Assembly: GCF_947623445.1 (NCBI RefSeq)
Contig: NC_135242.1
Location: 1,612,001 to 1,676,000 of the forward strand
Reading direction: 5' to 3'
Length of the DNA: 64,000 nucleotides
Origin: Clavelina lepadiformis
Lineage: Eukaryota; Chordata; Ascidiacea; Aplousobranchia; Clavelinidae
Shown here: positions 33,097-44,029 of the stretch, piece after piece
How the letters are laid out: each line of letters starts with the position of its first letter
Numbering within the stretch: position 1 is the first letter of the stretch
Translations under genes and position numbers: made by a program
Notes under the pieces: generated by a model
The model's input: the letters and a program-made list of their open reading frames with translations, nothing else
Database searches by the model: none
What the model was told of the DNA's origin: nothing

Positions 33097-35532
33097 CACT
33101 GTGCTGCGTTAATTTTTAGGTTACTAAAGTATTGACGGTTCTTAGTGTACTTTTTGATGCTGAATCCAAAACTGTTATCCGTTTTCTTCAATCAGGTCTA
33201 GTTTTTTGGCAAATTGCATTTGAAATTTTTGACAACTTCAGCTTTCAGCGTTTGCGATTGAGATTTGTGGTGTCATAAAAATGATTTAGCTTTTGAATTA
33301 AGTTTTGATGAAACTTAAGTGACATCACAATGAGAAGAACATAACGAATGCACCTGGTGCTTGAAAAGTTAAACATCTGAACTTGTTTTTACAGGCTAGC
33401 TTAGTGTGCAGTTTAGATGATTTGTTTTTACAGTACAATGAGAAAGTGCAAAAATGATCCAGACAGGTTCTGTTACATATGTGGCAAGGTCACCCTGCGC
33501 AGTCGCCAAGCAAAAATTACGCAGTTTGTTAAGAAAGCATATTATGCGTATTTTGGAGTAAAACTAGGCGATCAGGACAAGGCATTTGCTCCGCACATAT
33601 GTTGTAGAGCATGCGTTGAAAACTTGAGATTATGGAGCCTAAAGAAAATAAAGAGCCTTCCTTTTGGTATTCCTATGGTATGGAGAGAAGGAAAAGACCA
33701 TGTCACTGATTGTTATTTTTGCATGACCAACTTACAAGGTATGCTGATACTTGCACTGTATGGAGGCATTTTCATTAATTGCTTGATTTAAGAGTAACAG
33801 TGTTCTTTTTCATTTTAGGAATAAACCGGAAGAACAAACAACATGTGAAGTACCCTGATGTTCCTTCAGCCATGAAACCAGTACCACATGGCCCTGGTAT
33901 TCCTGTTCCAGAACCACCTGGAGAAATAAGTGAAATGGAGTGTTCTTCATCTGCAGAGAGCAAAGCAAGTGAACAAGACACATGGGATGCAAAGCAAAGT
34001 ACAAGCCAACCAAAGCCTCTTACACAGCTTGAGCTGAATGACCTAACACGAGATTTAAATCTCACCAAAGAATCCGCTCAGCTCCTAGGATCACGACTAC
34101 GTGAGAACAACTTGCTAGCTCCATGCACCACATATGCTCACTGAATGCTATGAAAACATGAAATTCCTTTTGAAATCTCTTCAGTATAGCCAACACAAAT
34201 GGAAAATATGTGGTGACTTAAAAATGATTTCAATACTTCTTGGGTTACAGGCCGGTTACACTAAACATCCATGTTTTTTGTGTCTGTGGGACTCGACGGC
34301 TGATGATTGCCACTACACACAAATTAGCTGGCCACCCAGAACAAGTTTTACACCTGGTTTTAAAAATGTCAAATTTGCTTACTTAGTTGATCCACAAAAT
34401 ATTCTTTTGCCACCTCTCCACATTAAACTTGGTCTCATGAAAAACTATACCAAAGCACTTGATAAAGATGGCCCAACCTTCAAGTTCTTACAAATGAAAT
34501 TTCCCCGTATCTCTGAAGCGAAGCTACGAGCAGGAGTCTTTGATGGGCCACAGATCCGTGAGCTGATGAAAGACGAAGGTTTTACTGCACACATGAGTGC
34601 AGTAGAAAAAAGAGCATGGACAGGATTTCGAGCAGTAATTTCAAACTTCCTTGAAAAGCATAGAAGCCCTGATTATGAAGCACAGGTTAAAGAGCTGCTT
34701 GAAAGTTTTCAATCCCTTGGAGCCCGGATGTCTGTGAAAATGCACTTTCTGAGTTCGCATTTAGATTACTTTCCTGACAACTGTGGTGACTACAGCGAAG
34801 AACAGGGAGAGAGATTCCACCAAGACCTTCGCCATATGGAAGAAAGGTACCAAGGATACTGGGACGTAAACATGCTTGCAGATTACTGTTGGTGCTTAAA
34901 AAGAAATCTTCCCAATACCACACATAGAAGAAAATCTTTGAAGCGACACTTTTTGTCAGCATAAATCATTTGTATTTATATTGTTATTGCATTTAACGTC
35001 GTAATATCATCATGTGCGGCACAACCCTTTCTGTGTTAAGCTATTTTGAACACTTCGTTTTTATTTCACACATTGATGTTGGCAAGTATTTCACATTTAA
35101 AACACATTTGTGATGTTAAGTGTTTACGTGTCTATAGTATAACATATTAACTTCTACTTTTAGGTTGAGCGCCGTTGAACAAAATTATGTGTTAGGAAGC
35201 TTTCTTGGTTAGTTGTAAGTACCTTTATTTCAACTGTGTCATTATATTTTTTTAGTATTTAAAATGGCTGTCATTGCAAAAACCTTACATTCAAATAAAA
35301 ATACCATCTTGCGAAAATTGACAACATGCATGACCAATTAAGCTACCCTAGAAATTAGTTTCTTTGTGCACAATAATGACCAAAGCTAGCATAATTAAAT
35401 ATGTGATAGAAAAAAAACTTGACCTGATTGAAAAAAACTGGTTGCATTTTTGAGTTCAGCGCAAAAAATCGATTCAGAAACAGTTAAAACATGTTTGACC
35501 TATGAAAAAAAATTTTCAAACGCAGCACAGTG
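33097..35532 (+). mobile_element. CACTG-ended DNA transposon, copy B (Chapaev-3/CMC-like)
   Basis: 2436 bp with the same perfect 14-bp TIRs as copy A and flanking TTA at 33094-33096 and 35533-35535. It sits inside a zinc-finger relic; the unbroken sequence is seen at 59159 (gagcataattatcaatgcc). Opposite orientation to copy A, with 19.4 kb between them. All predicted proteins of the two copies are identical. Confidence 0.88.
33438..34964 (+). pseudogene. Internally deleted transposase gene, copy B
   Basis: Exon 1 (33438-33738) encodes a Cys-rich N-terminal domain with C-x2-C pairs (CYICGK, CCRAC, CYFC). The intron 33739-33818 has gtatgc and cattttag borders and splices in phase to exon 2 (33819-34144), a Pro/Ser-rich linker ending LLAPCTTYAH. 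A 276-residue frame (34134-34964) in another phase then carries the C-terminal family region with CGDLK, PCFLCLWDS, PPLHIKLGLMKN and GEQGERFHQD. The missing middle and frame change match copy A exactly. It might make two partial proteins, so mobilisation presumably came from a complete relative elsewhere. Confidence 0.7.
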
Positions 35533-36060
35533 TTATCAATGCCAGGTGTGTGAAAAATCATTTACCCAAACTAGCAATTTCAAAACTCATTTGATAACTC
35601 ATCCTGAAGAGCAACCTTATCAATGCCAGGCGTGTCACATGTCATTACCCAAAAGCACCGATTTGCCAGAATATAAGAATACCTATTACAGCATCATCAA
35701 ACCATGGAGTGTCATACAGATAATATGCGAGTTGAAGTTTTATTCAAAACAATCAGTGATATGGTGTGACCAGAATTCAAATCAATGCGATTGGATATGC
35801 AGATGGAAGAAACAAAGAAAACTGAAACCATGAACAATGCAATGTCCCACCGAAGAAACATCACTACCATTAGTGTCAGATGACAAGTATGTGTTTTTCC
35901 AAGACTCCCATTACCGATATGCGTTGCATTTTGTGCCATGCTTTTTGCTTGATATCTTAAACAATATGACAATAGTAGTAGTATCTTAAACAATAGTATC
36001 TAGTAACATTGTGTTTGAGGAAATTTTATCGCATCCCGCTGAGGCATTGTTTATATTAAA
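35533..36060 (+). pseudogene. Zinc-finger relic and module remnant after copy B
   Basis: Continuation of the relic split by copy B: finger pieces (tatcaatgccaggtgtgtg, gcaaccttatcaatgcc), then the start-module remnant from 35704 (atggagtgtcatacagata) with an in-frame TGA after tcagtgatatgg. The unit junction follows. Confidence 0.7.
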
Positions 36061-36161
36061 ATGATTGTTTAACCAGGTTGAAAACTCAACCAAACAAGGC
36101 AATTTGAAACGTTATTAATCATCATTAAATTAAACAATGATGTCATAAACGAAACCGTTGA
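36061..36161 (+). promoter_or_regulatory. Truncated unit leader
   Basis: Contains GGTTGAAAACTCAACC (36076-36091) and the following leader, which stops abruptly after gaaaccgttgaa. Unrelated retroelement-like sequence begins at 36162. Confidence 0.45.
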
Positions 36162-36860
36162 ATTTGGTGACTGCACCCATCAGTCCGCTCCTCCTTTGCT
36201 TAAGTGATATCAGCTGCTCACTGAGGTAGCCTTCCAGATCATCAGATTGTGGCTCATACCTTACCCCTGGCACATCTTCAACTCCAGTGATATTGTTCAT
36301 AGTCACGCGTTACCTCAACAGGTGCACAGCACAGGAGGACACAATGCCCAGGCCAGTAAAGATTTCAACCCGAAATATACGTACACGCCCAACACGGGCT
36401 CTCGTAGAAATTGTGTAAAACTCGCAAGGGTTCTATTGTAGAAATTACGTAACCGGCAAATTTACAGAAGCCGATCACCTAGTCTTTTGGGCCAACAAGG
36501 CCGGAATTCCACCCTTATTCAAATAGAAATGCACACGTAATCTTGAAGCTGTTATATTTACCAGGTATAACGGTATAGTATATGGTAACGTACATGTGAT
36601 TTCTACAAATACCGAACCCAGGTGGTTACTTAGCATCTGAAAGTACAGTACAAACAATAATCGTAGATACCAATAAAGTAGGTCTCAATCACATGGTTAC
36701 TCAGTTTACGCGTTACAACATGTACACTGACCACTACTCAAACGTACTGCATGCAACCCTCACTAAACAGGTTAGGCTAACACAATACTGGGCCTAACAA
36801 CACGGCCTCGGCTATAATTACAGCAATTTAAGACAAGAACGCGAGGCCAAACACACAATC
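36162..36860 (-). mobile_element. Possible LTR-retroelement 5' fragment
   Basis: On the minus strand an open stretch from ATG (36298-36300) reads MNNITGVEDVPGVRYEPQSD and ends near ISLKQRRSGLMGAVTKF, where the zinc-finger unit cuts it off. It resembles the start of a gag. Upstream, a TGTTGTAACGCG block begins at 36720, a typical LTR-like start. In between, 36528-36514 reads TTCTATTTGAATAAG, the tunicate spliced-leader-like sequence. More GC-rich than the surroundings. No second LTR or target duplication. Confidence 0.4.
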
Positions 36861-37241
36861 ATCAAGTTGTCCGGAATTTTGATTACCAAGCCAATTGGAA
36901 TTTTAGTTCAAATAAATCCTTATCACAAATCATATAATTGGGAGGAACAACATTTTAATTTGTACGTTACAAGCTCCATTCCTGCCATAACTGTGCCTAT
37001 TGCTCCAAGTACGTTCATGAATGTATGGAAACAACCAAGCATTTTAACAATTGATTTTTTTTTAAACATTTTTAATAAAAAATGTCAAAAATATTTCTTT
37101 TTCTCCTAGATTTTTAATATGTTATTCTTGATGATAAATACTACACAAAACCGTTGAAAAACCTTTTGTAGGAATTTTTTTGGGGTCAAACCGTATATTG
37201 ACCTGACTAACTTGGTAGATAGCAGGAATAAAAGCTTTCAA
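36861..37241. other. Interval without recognised gene
   Basis: AT-rich sequence with no convincing frame or repeat; it ends where duplication D1 copy 2 begins. Confidence 0.35.
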
Positions 37242-37820
37242 AATCACCCGTTTGAATAATATGTAGGTATATTTTTCGCACAAGTTTAATATTTAAAAAT
37301 ACTCGGCTCGGTGCTCGAGCGATGAGGAATCATCTCCACGTTTAATTCGTGTAAATACTTTTCCCAGTCCGAGGATGAAGACTATCATGCTAAAACATCA
37401 TAAAGTATTCATCGCAGAACTTAAAGAATATGTTACGCTGCAATGGGAAAATCTCTGTTTTTGTTGAAACATTGTCACGCAAAAGGGTAATCCCCTGTGA
37501 ATTCACGTACTGTTCGCTTGTTTAGCTTACTCAGCTGAAGCAAAAACAGAGCCAGGTTTAATTACTGTCGGAGTGGACAGTTTAGATGTAATACGCGTTA
37601 AATACTTGGTAGTTACTAATTTTCTGATGCCAGAAACGCTAGTAAATTCCTCTACACGATAAATAAAAAATATTGAAAATTAGTAGCTAAGCTAAGTTCT
37701 TCTTTTTCAACAATTTGCAAACTAGGCCTACGCAGTGCCACTGGCCCAGATTGCAGATGTTTTTCTGAAATGGTGTTGCACACCAGAATAAACCTATGTA
37801 TCGAACCTATGTCACTATAA
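37242..37820. repeat. Segmental duplication D1, copy 2
   Basis: Pairs with 30064-30643 in the same orientation; small indels only (for example aaaaatattgaaaatt versus aaaaattgaaaatattg). Downstream the two diverge. Confidence 0.85.
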
Positions 37821-38281
37821 TCAACGAACATATAATTAAAGGACGATAAATAAAAAATCTTAAAAATTAGTTGCAGAATTTTTCTTTTACAGCAATTTGC
37901 ACACTATGCAGTGGCGCTGACCCAGACTGTGGAGTATGGCAAGTGCACACCCAAGATTTGTTTTGCGAAACGAAACTGAACACTAGAGGTAATTGGTGTC
38001 TCCGAATAAAGGAGACGCAAACTTTTGCTCCGATTTATTATTCTAGTGTTTGAAACCGATATCGATGTTTTTAACCAAAATAGATAAAAATCAGGAAAAA
38101 AATTTGTCCCTGATTTTTTATTTATAAGACCGTTTTGCCAAGATTCCCATTACCATTACATTTATTCTGTTGTTTTCCCTTGAAGTTTTTAGCAATATGA
38201 CAAAGTAATGTCTAGAAGTATATTGTGTCTGAGGAAATTTCATCGCATCTTGCTGAAGTATTGTTTACTTTAAATTAAAAC

Positions 38282-38907
38282 AAATGTTTAACCAGGTTGA
38301 AAGCTCAACCAAGCAAGACAATTCGCAAAGTTATTAATCATCATTACATAAAACAATGATATCATAAACGAAACTGTTGAATCAGTTGGAATAGTTTTCA
38401 CTAGTACAAATACTATGATATGAAGATGTCAAGTGAACCTAAAACGTTTCAATCAAATAAATGGTCATTGATCAGTGATTTTCAACAATACGTCAAACAG
38501 ACTTTAACAATTAATTCGGATATAACTTTCCTAAATGTGTTGCTCTAAGATTTTTAAGTGATTTGAGTAATGTGTGGTTTATGCCAATTTTAAGGTATTT
38601 TAGGTCAAACTGGTGTGTAATGTCATTTAAGATGATTTTGTGTGTTTAACATGTTGAAATTATGCACAGGTCTTTATAAAAATCCTTTCAAAACAACAGG
38701 GAATCTTTTTTATTTTCATTTCTGTATGTGACAATCATTGCTGTTTTTTACTTTGTAATAAAGTTAGTGAGTTTTATTCAGATTTATTATTTTTATTACA
38801 ACAATTTTGGTTACACTTTATCAGTTTTCCTCTATCAAGAAAATCCTGAAATATTTTATGTTTTTTTCAGCAAATACATTATAAAGTTGTATAATAATAA
38901 TCAGACA
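38282..38907 (+). promoter_or_regulatory. Unit leader upstream of 38908
   Basis: Inverted repeat (ggttgaaagctcaacc here), ggtcattgatcagtgatttt block, aaaacaacagggaatctttt stretch and a ttttttcag acceptor-like site at the expected spacing before the ATG. Confidence 0.4.
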
Positions 38908-39745
38908 ATGGAGTGTCATCTAGTTGGTATGCAAGTTGACGTTTTATTAAAAACAATCAGTGATATGATTTCACAAGAATTTAAATCAATGCGACAAGAT
39001 ATGAGAAAGGCATTTGTACAAATGCAAGAAAGCATGGAAGATGTGATTTCAACGCTTCTTGCAGAGATAAAGAAAACTGAAACCATGAACAATGCAATGC
39101 TAGTTGAAGAAACATCACAAACAACAGCTGTAGACTCAGATATCAGCCTTAAAATTGAGTAAGTTTATTCTGAGAAGTCACCAGTCTTTCCTCTTGTTGA
39201 AGTTATCAAAGAAGAACCTTTGCTGTTCGAAGAATATGAGGTTTCACAAACTGAGATTGACCCAAATATATCCATGTTAAATCAAATTCCTTCTCAATCA
39301 GATATTGGAGTAAATGCCACAGTCGAAATTGTTAAACCACAAAGCTGTGTTGCAAAACACTTAGATGAAGAATGCAGCGATTCTGTAAAGATGAATCTCA
39401 ATAAATCTACTGCAAGTGAAAAAATTAATGCTTGCAAAATTTGATGCTCAGTTGTTTGTTGGAAATAACAAAGAAAAGCAATTTTCTTGCTACTTTCGTG
39501 ATAAATCATTCAAATACACACAAAACATGAAGGTTCATCTAAGAACTCACACTGGAGAGCAACCTTACCACTGCAATTTGTGCCACAAGTCATTTACTAA
39601 AAGCAGCAGTTTAAAAACTCATATGGTTATCCATACTAGAGAGCGACTTTGTCAATGCCTGGTGTGCCATAATTCATTTACCAAAGGCTACAATTTAAAA
39701 GATCATATTAGAATTCACACTGGTGAACGACCTTATCAATGCTAG
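38908..39745 (+). pseudogene. Type-1 zinc-finger pseudogene
   Basis: MECHLVGMQVDVLLKTI start and full module. TAA at 39160-39162 replaces the first Glu codon of the conserved EEVYSEK stretch. The frame resumes with VEVIKEEPLLFEEYE, then an extra base near 39437 (gcaaaatttgatg) shifts it. Three fingers follow in the new frame (first finger damaged, CYFRDKS) to a TAG at 39743. Finger fragments continue to about 40030. Decay is moderate, so it is younger than the relics between units. Confidence 0.8.
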
Positions 39746-40209
39746 GTGTGTCAAAAGTCTTTTACCCAAAGCAACCATTTGAAATCTCATATGAAAATCC
39801 TTCACACAAAGCAGCAGTTTAAAAGCTCATATGGTTCATATAAGTTCATATAAGAACTCACACTAGAGAGCGACCCTATCTTTGCCATATTCGTCGAAAG
39901 TCATCTTCCCAATAGAGAATTTTGCGGAGTCATGAAACTATTCACACTGGAAAGCGACCTTTTAACAAAGTTTATTTTTGGTCAAAAGTCATTTACATTG
40001 AAATGATAATTATTAACTCATATTACTCAACTCACATTGGGGCAATTTAAATATTTTGAAAAGGGGAAAAACATTTACAAACCATTCACGCCAATGCTGC
40101 ATTCATTTTTTTGTGTTTCTTTTTGTCCACTTTTACATGTTTTATCAATAACTTTTACATGTTTCATGAAACATAAAGTTGCACTATGTGTTTCGGCAAA
40201 TATGTGGTT

Positions 40210-40575
40210 TTTTCAGGAAGTTTGTCAATGCTAGCTGTGTGAAATGTCATTTACCCAAACCAGCAATTAGAAAACTCACATGATAACTCACATTAAAGAG
40301 CAACCTTATCAATGCCAGGCTTGTCACATGTCATTAACATGAAGCACCGATTTGTAAGACCATACGACTACCTATTATAGCACCATCAAACTATGCAGTG
40401 TCATCCAGATTATAGGCTGGTTGATGTTTTATCCAAAGCAATCAGTGATTTGATATCACAAGAATTCAAATCAATGCGATTGGATATGCAGATGGAAGAA
40501 ACAAAGGAAACTGAAACCATGAACAATGCAATGTCCCACCTAAGAAACATCACTACCATTAGTGTCAGATGACAA
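40210..40575 (+). pseudogene. Zinc-finger relic and module remnant
   Basis: Finger fragments (tcaatgctagctgtgtg, gcaaccttatcaatgcc), then a start-module remnant near 40393 (atgcagtgtcatccag) with ISDLISQEFKSMRLDMQ still readable before decay. Same junction type as at 5725-6180. Confidence 0.65.
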
Positions 40576-40743
40576 GTATGTGTTTTCCCAAGACTCCCAT
40601 TACCGTTATGCGTTGCATTTTGTTTGTCTTGTATTCTTGTATTTTTTGCTTGTATTCTTTAGCAGTACGACGAAGGAATGTCTAGAAGCACTGTGTGTGA
40701 GGAAATTTCATCGCATCTCGCTGAGGCATTGTTTGTATTAAAA

Positions 40744-41107
40744 CGATTGTTTAACCAGGTTGAAAACTCAACCAAGCAAGGCAATTCGAATTGTTATTAA
40801 TCATCATTAAATTAAACAATGATGTCATAAACGAAACTGTTGAAACGGTTGGAATAGTTTTCACTAGTACAAATTTGATTTCCTGTTTTTTTTTGTGTTC
40901 CTCTTTAAACGCATCATAATTTTTGTCAACTGGCACAGCAAGCATATTTATTACAATTTACTTATAACATTTCAATTCGAATTTTTGGCATTGACATATT
41001 ATTATTCAAAGTAATATGTTGCTTTTCATTGAAACTTTTTATTTTTCACGTTTTCAGCCCATTGTTTGTATAGTTTTATAATATTTTTATTGTATCACAA
41101 TCAAACG
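40744..41107 (+). promoter_or_regulatory. Unit leader fused to the type-2 leader
   Basis: Begins with GGTTGAAAACTCAACC (40757-40772), but after cactagtacaaat (about 40870) switches to the type-2 leader (gtgttcctctttaaacgcatc, catattattattcaaagtaatatg), as at 8850 and 53880, ending in a cacgttttcag acceptor-like site. It shows recombination between unit types inside the regulatory region. Confidence 0.45.
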
Positions 41108-42652
41108 ATGGAGTGTCATCCAGATAATACACATATTGATTTCTTTTTAAAAGAAATCAGTGATTTGATATCACAAGAATTCAAATCAATGCGACAAGGT
41201 ATGAAGATAGAATTTGCAAAAGTGCAAGAAAATATGGAAGATATGGTTTCAAAGATTCTGGCAGAAACAAAGAAGGATGAAACCATAAACAATGCAATAC
41301 CGATTAAAAAAGCGTCACAAGCATTAGATGTAGAATCTGACATGGGCATATGTATTAAAGAAGTTTATTCTCAAGATGCATCAGTTTTTCCTCTTGTTGA
41401 AGCTATCAAAGAAGAACCTTTGCTGTTGCAGCATTGGGAGGTTTCTGAAATGGATGACCCAAGTATGTCCATGTCAAATAAGTTTTCTCATCAATCGGAG
41501 ATTGGAGTAAATGCCGTAGTTAAAACTGTTGAACCCCAAACCTGTATTGAAGAAGATCATTCTGAAAAGGCATCAATTTATCCTCAATTTGATGCTATCA
41601 AAGAAGAACCTTTGTTGTTGCAGCATTGGGAGGATTCTGAAACGAACGACCCAAGTATGTCCATGTCAAATAAGTTTTCTCATCAATTGGAGATTGGAGT
41701 AAATGCCGTAGTTCAAACTGTTGAACCCCAAACCTGTATTGTAGAAGATCATTCTAGAAAGACATCAGTTTGTCCTCAATTTGATATTATTGAAGACAAA
41801 CCTTTGTTGTTGCAAAAATATGCAGTTTCACAGACTGAGATTGATGACCCAAATACATCCATGTTAAATAAATTTCTTCCTCAATCAAATATTGGAGTGA
41901 ATGCCACAATCAAAATTGTTAAACCACAAAGCTGTGTTGCAAGAAACTCAGATGAAGAATGCAACGAATCTGTGGAAATGTTTCTCAATAAATCTACTGC
42001 AATTGAAAGGACTAATGCTTGCAAAGTTGATGCTCAGTTGCCTGTTGGAAATAACAAAGAAAAGCATTTTTCTTGCAATTTTTGTGATAGATCATTCAAA
42101 TCCACAAGAAACTTGAATGTTCATCAAAGAACTCACACAGGTGAGCGACCGTATCAATGTGATGTGTGCCACAAGTCATTTAGCCAGAATGGAAATTTGC
42201 AAGCTCATATGAGAACTCACACTGGAGAGCGACCTTTTAAATGTGATGTGTGCGACAAGTCATTTTCCATTAAAAGCAATTTAAACTATCATATGAGAAC
42301 TCACACTGGAGAGCGACCTTATATATGTGATGTGTGCCACAAGTCATTTTCCAATAGCTGCAATTTGAAAAGTCATATGAGAACCCACACTGGTGAACGA
42401 CCTTATCAATGCGATGTGTGCCACAAGTCATTTTCCATTAGCAGCAGTTTGAAAGATCATGTCAGAACTCACACAGGTGAGCGTCCTTATCAATGCCAGG
42501 TGTGCCACAAGTCATTTACCCAAAGCAACAGTTTAAAAAATCATATAAGAATCCACACTGGTGAACAACCTTTTCAATGCCAGGTGTGCCACAAGTCATT
42601 TACCCAAAGCAGCAGTTTAAAACATCATATGAGAATCCACAATGGAGAGTGA
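41108..42652 (+). CDS. C2H2 zinc-finger protein, type-2 module, three acidic repeats, 7 fingers
   Basis: 514 residues, the best-preserved type-2 gene. ATG 41108 begins MECHPDNTHIDFFLKEISDL. Residues 1-60 are the helical module. Residues about 92-283 are three tandem 64-residue acidic repeats with cores IKEEPLLLQHW (100-104 for IKEEP), IKEEPLLLQHW (164-168) and IEDKPLLLQKY (228-232). Seven canonical fingers run from residue 323 with TGERPYQC linkers; helices include STRNLNVH, SIKSNLNYH, SNSCNLKSH and SISSSLKDH. The TGA stop (42650-42652) sits where a linker Arg CGA is expected, and two more fingers follow in frame. Likely a nuclear DNA-binding regulator; the SUMO-like cores suggest a repressor but this is unproven. 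Confidence 0.88.
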   Translation: MECHPDNTHIDFFLKEISDLISQEFKSMRQGMKIEFAKVQENMEDMVSKILAETKKDETINNAIPIKKASQALDVESDMGICIKEVYSQDASVFPLVEAIKEEPLLLQHWEVSEMDDPSMSMSNKFSHQSEIGVNAVVKTVEPQTCIEEDHSEKASIYPQFDAIKEEPLLLQHWEDSETNDPSMSMSNKFSHQLEIGVNAVVQTVEPQTCIVEDHSRKTSVCPQFDIIEDKPLLLQKYAVSQTEIDDPNTSMLNKFLPQSNIGVNATIKIVKPQSCVARNSDEECNESVEMFLNKSTAIERTNACKVDAQLPVGNNKEKHFSCNFCDRSFKSTRNLNVHQRTHTGERPYQCDVCHKSFSQNGNLQAHMRTHTGERPFKCDVCDKSFSIKSNLNYHMRTHTGERPYICDVCHKSFSNSCNLKSHMRTHTGERPYQCDVCHKSFSISSSLKDHVRTHTGERPYQCQVCHKSFTQSNSLKNHIRIHTGEQPFQCQVCHKSFTQSSSLKHHMRIHNGE

Positions 42653-43320
42653 CCTTATCAATGCCATGTGTGTCACAAGTCTATCACCGATGACCGCAAT
42701 TTAAAACGTCATTTGAGAATCCACATTGGTGAACGACCTTATCACTGCCAGCTGTGTGAACATTTCTTTTCCCAAAAGAGCAATTTGAGAACTCATGAAA
42801 ATATTCACAAAGCCATTCACACTGGAGAGCGACCTTGACAATGTTTGTTTTTTTTTCGGTCAAAAGTCATTTACATTGAAATGATAACTATTAACACTTA
42901 CTAATTTTCCCATAGTAATTATTTCAAAAATCATGTGAGAATCCACATCGGAGTGCATAATTATCAATGCCAGGTGTGTGAAATGTCATTTACTCAAAGC
43001 TTCAATTTGAAAACTCATATGATAACTCATATTGAAGAGCATCCTTATCAATGCCAGGCGTGTCACATGTCATTATCCAGAAGCACCAATTTGCAAGATC
43101 ATGCAGCTTCTTATTATAACACCATCAAACGATGGAGTGTCATACAGATAATATGATGATAATAAGCTGATGTTTTATTGAAAGCAATCATTGATATGAT
43201 ATCACAAGAATTCAAATCAATGCGATTGGATATGCAGATGGAAGAAACAAAGGAAACTGAAACCATGAACAATGCAATGTCCCACCTAAGAAACATCACT
43301 ACCATTAGTGTCAGATGACA
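42653..43320 (+). pseudogene. In-frame lost fingers, then relic and module remnant
   Basis: After the stop of the 41108 gene, CHVCHK...LKRHLRIH and CHLCEH-like fingers continue in the same frame to about 42838. From 42920 a separate relic has two fingers (42935-43080, CQVCEMSFTQSFNLKTH) and then a start-module remnant at 43132 with a broken frame. Confidence 0.7.
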
Positions 43321-43479
43321 AGTATGTGTTTTACCAAGACTCCTGTTACCGTTATAGGTTGCATTTTGTTTGTCTTTTCCCTTGAAATCTTTAGCAATAT
43401 GATAAAGTAATGTCTAGAAGCATTGTTTGTGAGGAAATTTTATCGCATCTCGCTGAAGCACTGTTTACATTAAAACGAT

Positions 43480-44029
43480 TGTTTAACCAGGTTGAAAACT
43501 CAACCAAGCGAGGCAATTCGAAACTTTATTAACCATCATTAAATTCAACAATGATGTCATAAACAAAACTGTTGTAACGATAGGATTGGATCGTACAAAT
43601 ACTATGATATGCTGATCTGAAGTGAACCTAAAACGTTTCAATCACATCAATGGTCATTGATAAGTGATTTTCAACAACACATCAAACCTACTTAACAATT
43701 AATTTGGATATAACTTTCGTAAATGTGTTGCTCTAATATTTTTAATTGATTTGAGCCTTATTTATGGTGTTCCAAATTTGGGTTAGTTTAGGTCAAACTG
43801 GTGTGTAATGTCATTTAAGATGACTTTGTGTATTTTACATGTTGAAACTATACAGAAGTCTTTATAAACATTCTTTCAAAACAACAGGGAATCTTTTGTT
43901 TTTTGTATGTGACAGTCACTGCTGTTCTTTACTTTGTAGTAACTGTAGAGAATATTATTTAGATTTAATATTTTTATTTCAACAGTTTTGGTTACATATT
44001 ATCAGTTTTCCTCTATGAAGAAAATCTTC
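43480..44029 (+). promoter_or_regulatory. Unit leader leading into R1 copy 2
   Basis: Complete leader from the GGTTGAAAACTCAACC repeat (about 43498-43513) through the aaaacaacagggaatctttt stretch to gttttcctctatgaag. R1 follows instead of a zinc-finger coding exon, so the leader has been separated from a gene. Confidence 0.4.

Noticed and set aside
34134..34964. 276-residue ORF as a host gene
   Set aside because: It lies inside TIRs with a 3-bp target duplication, exists in two identical copies, and the family is transposon-borne.
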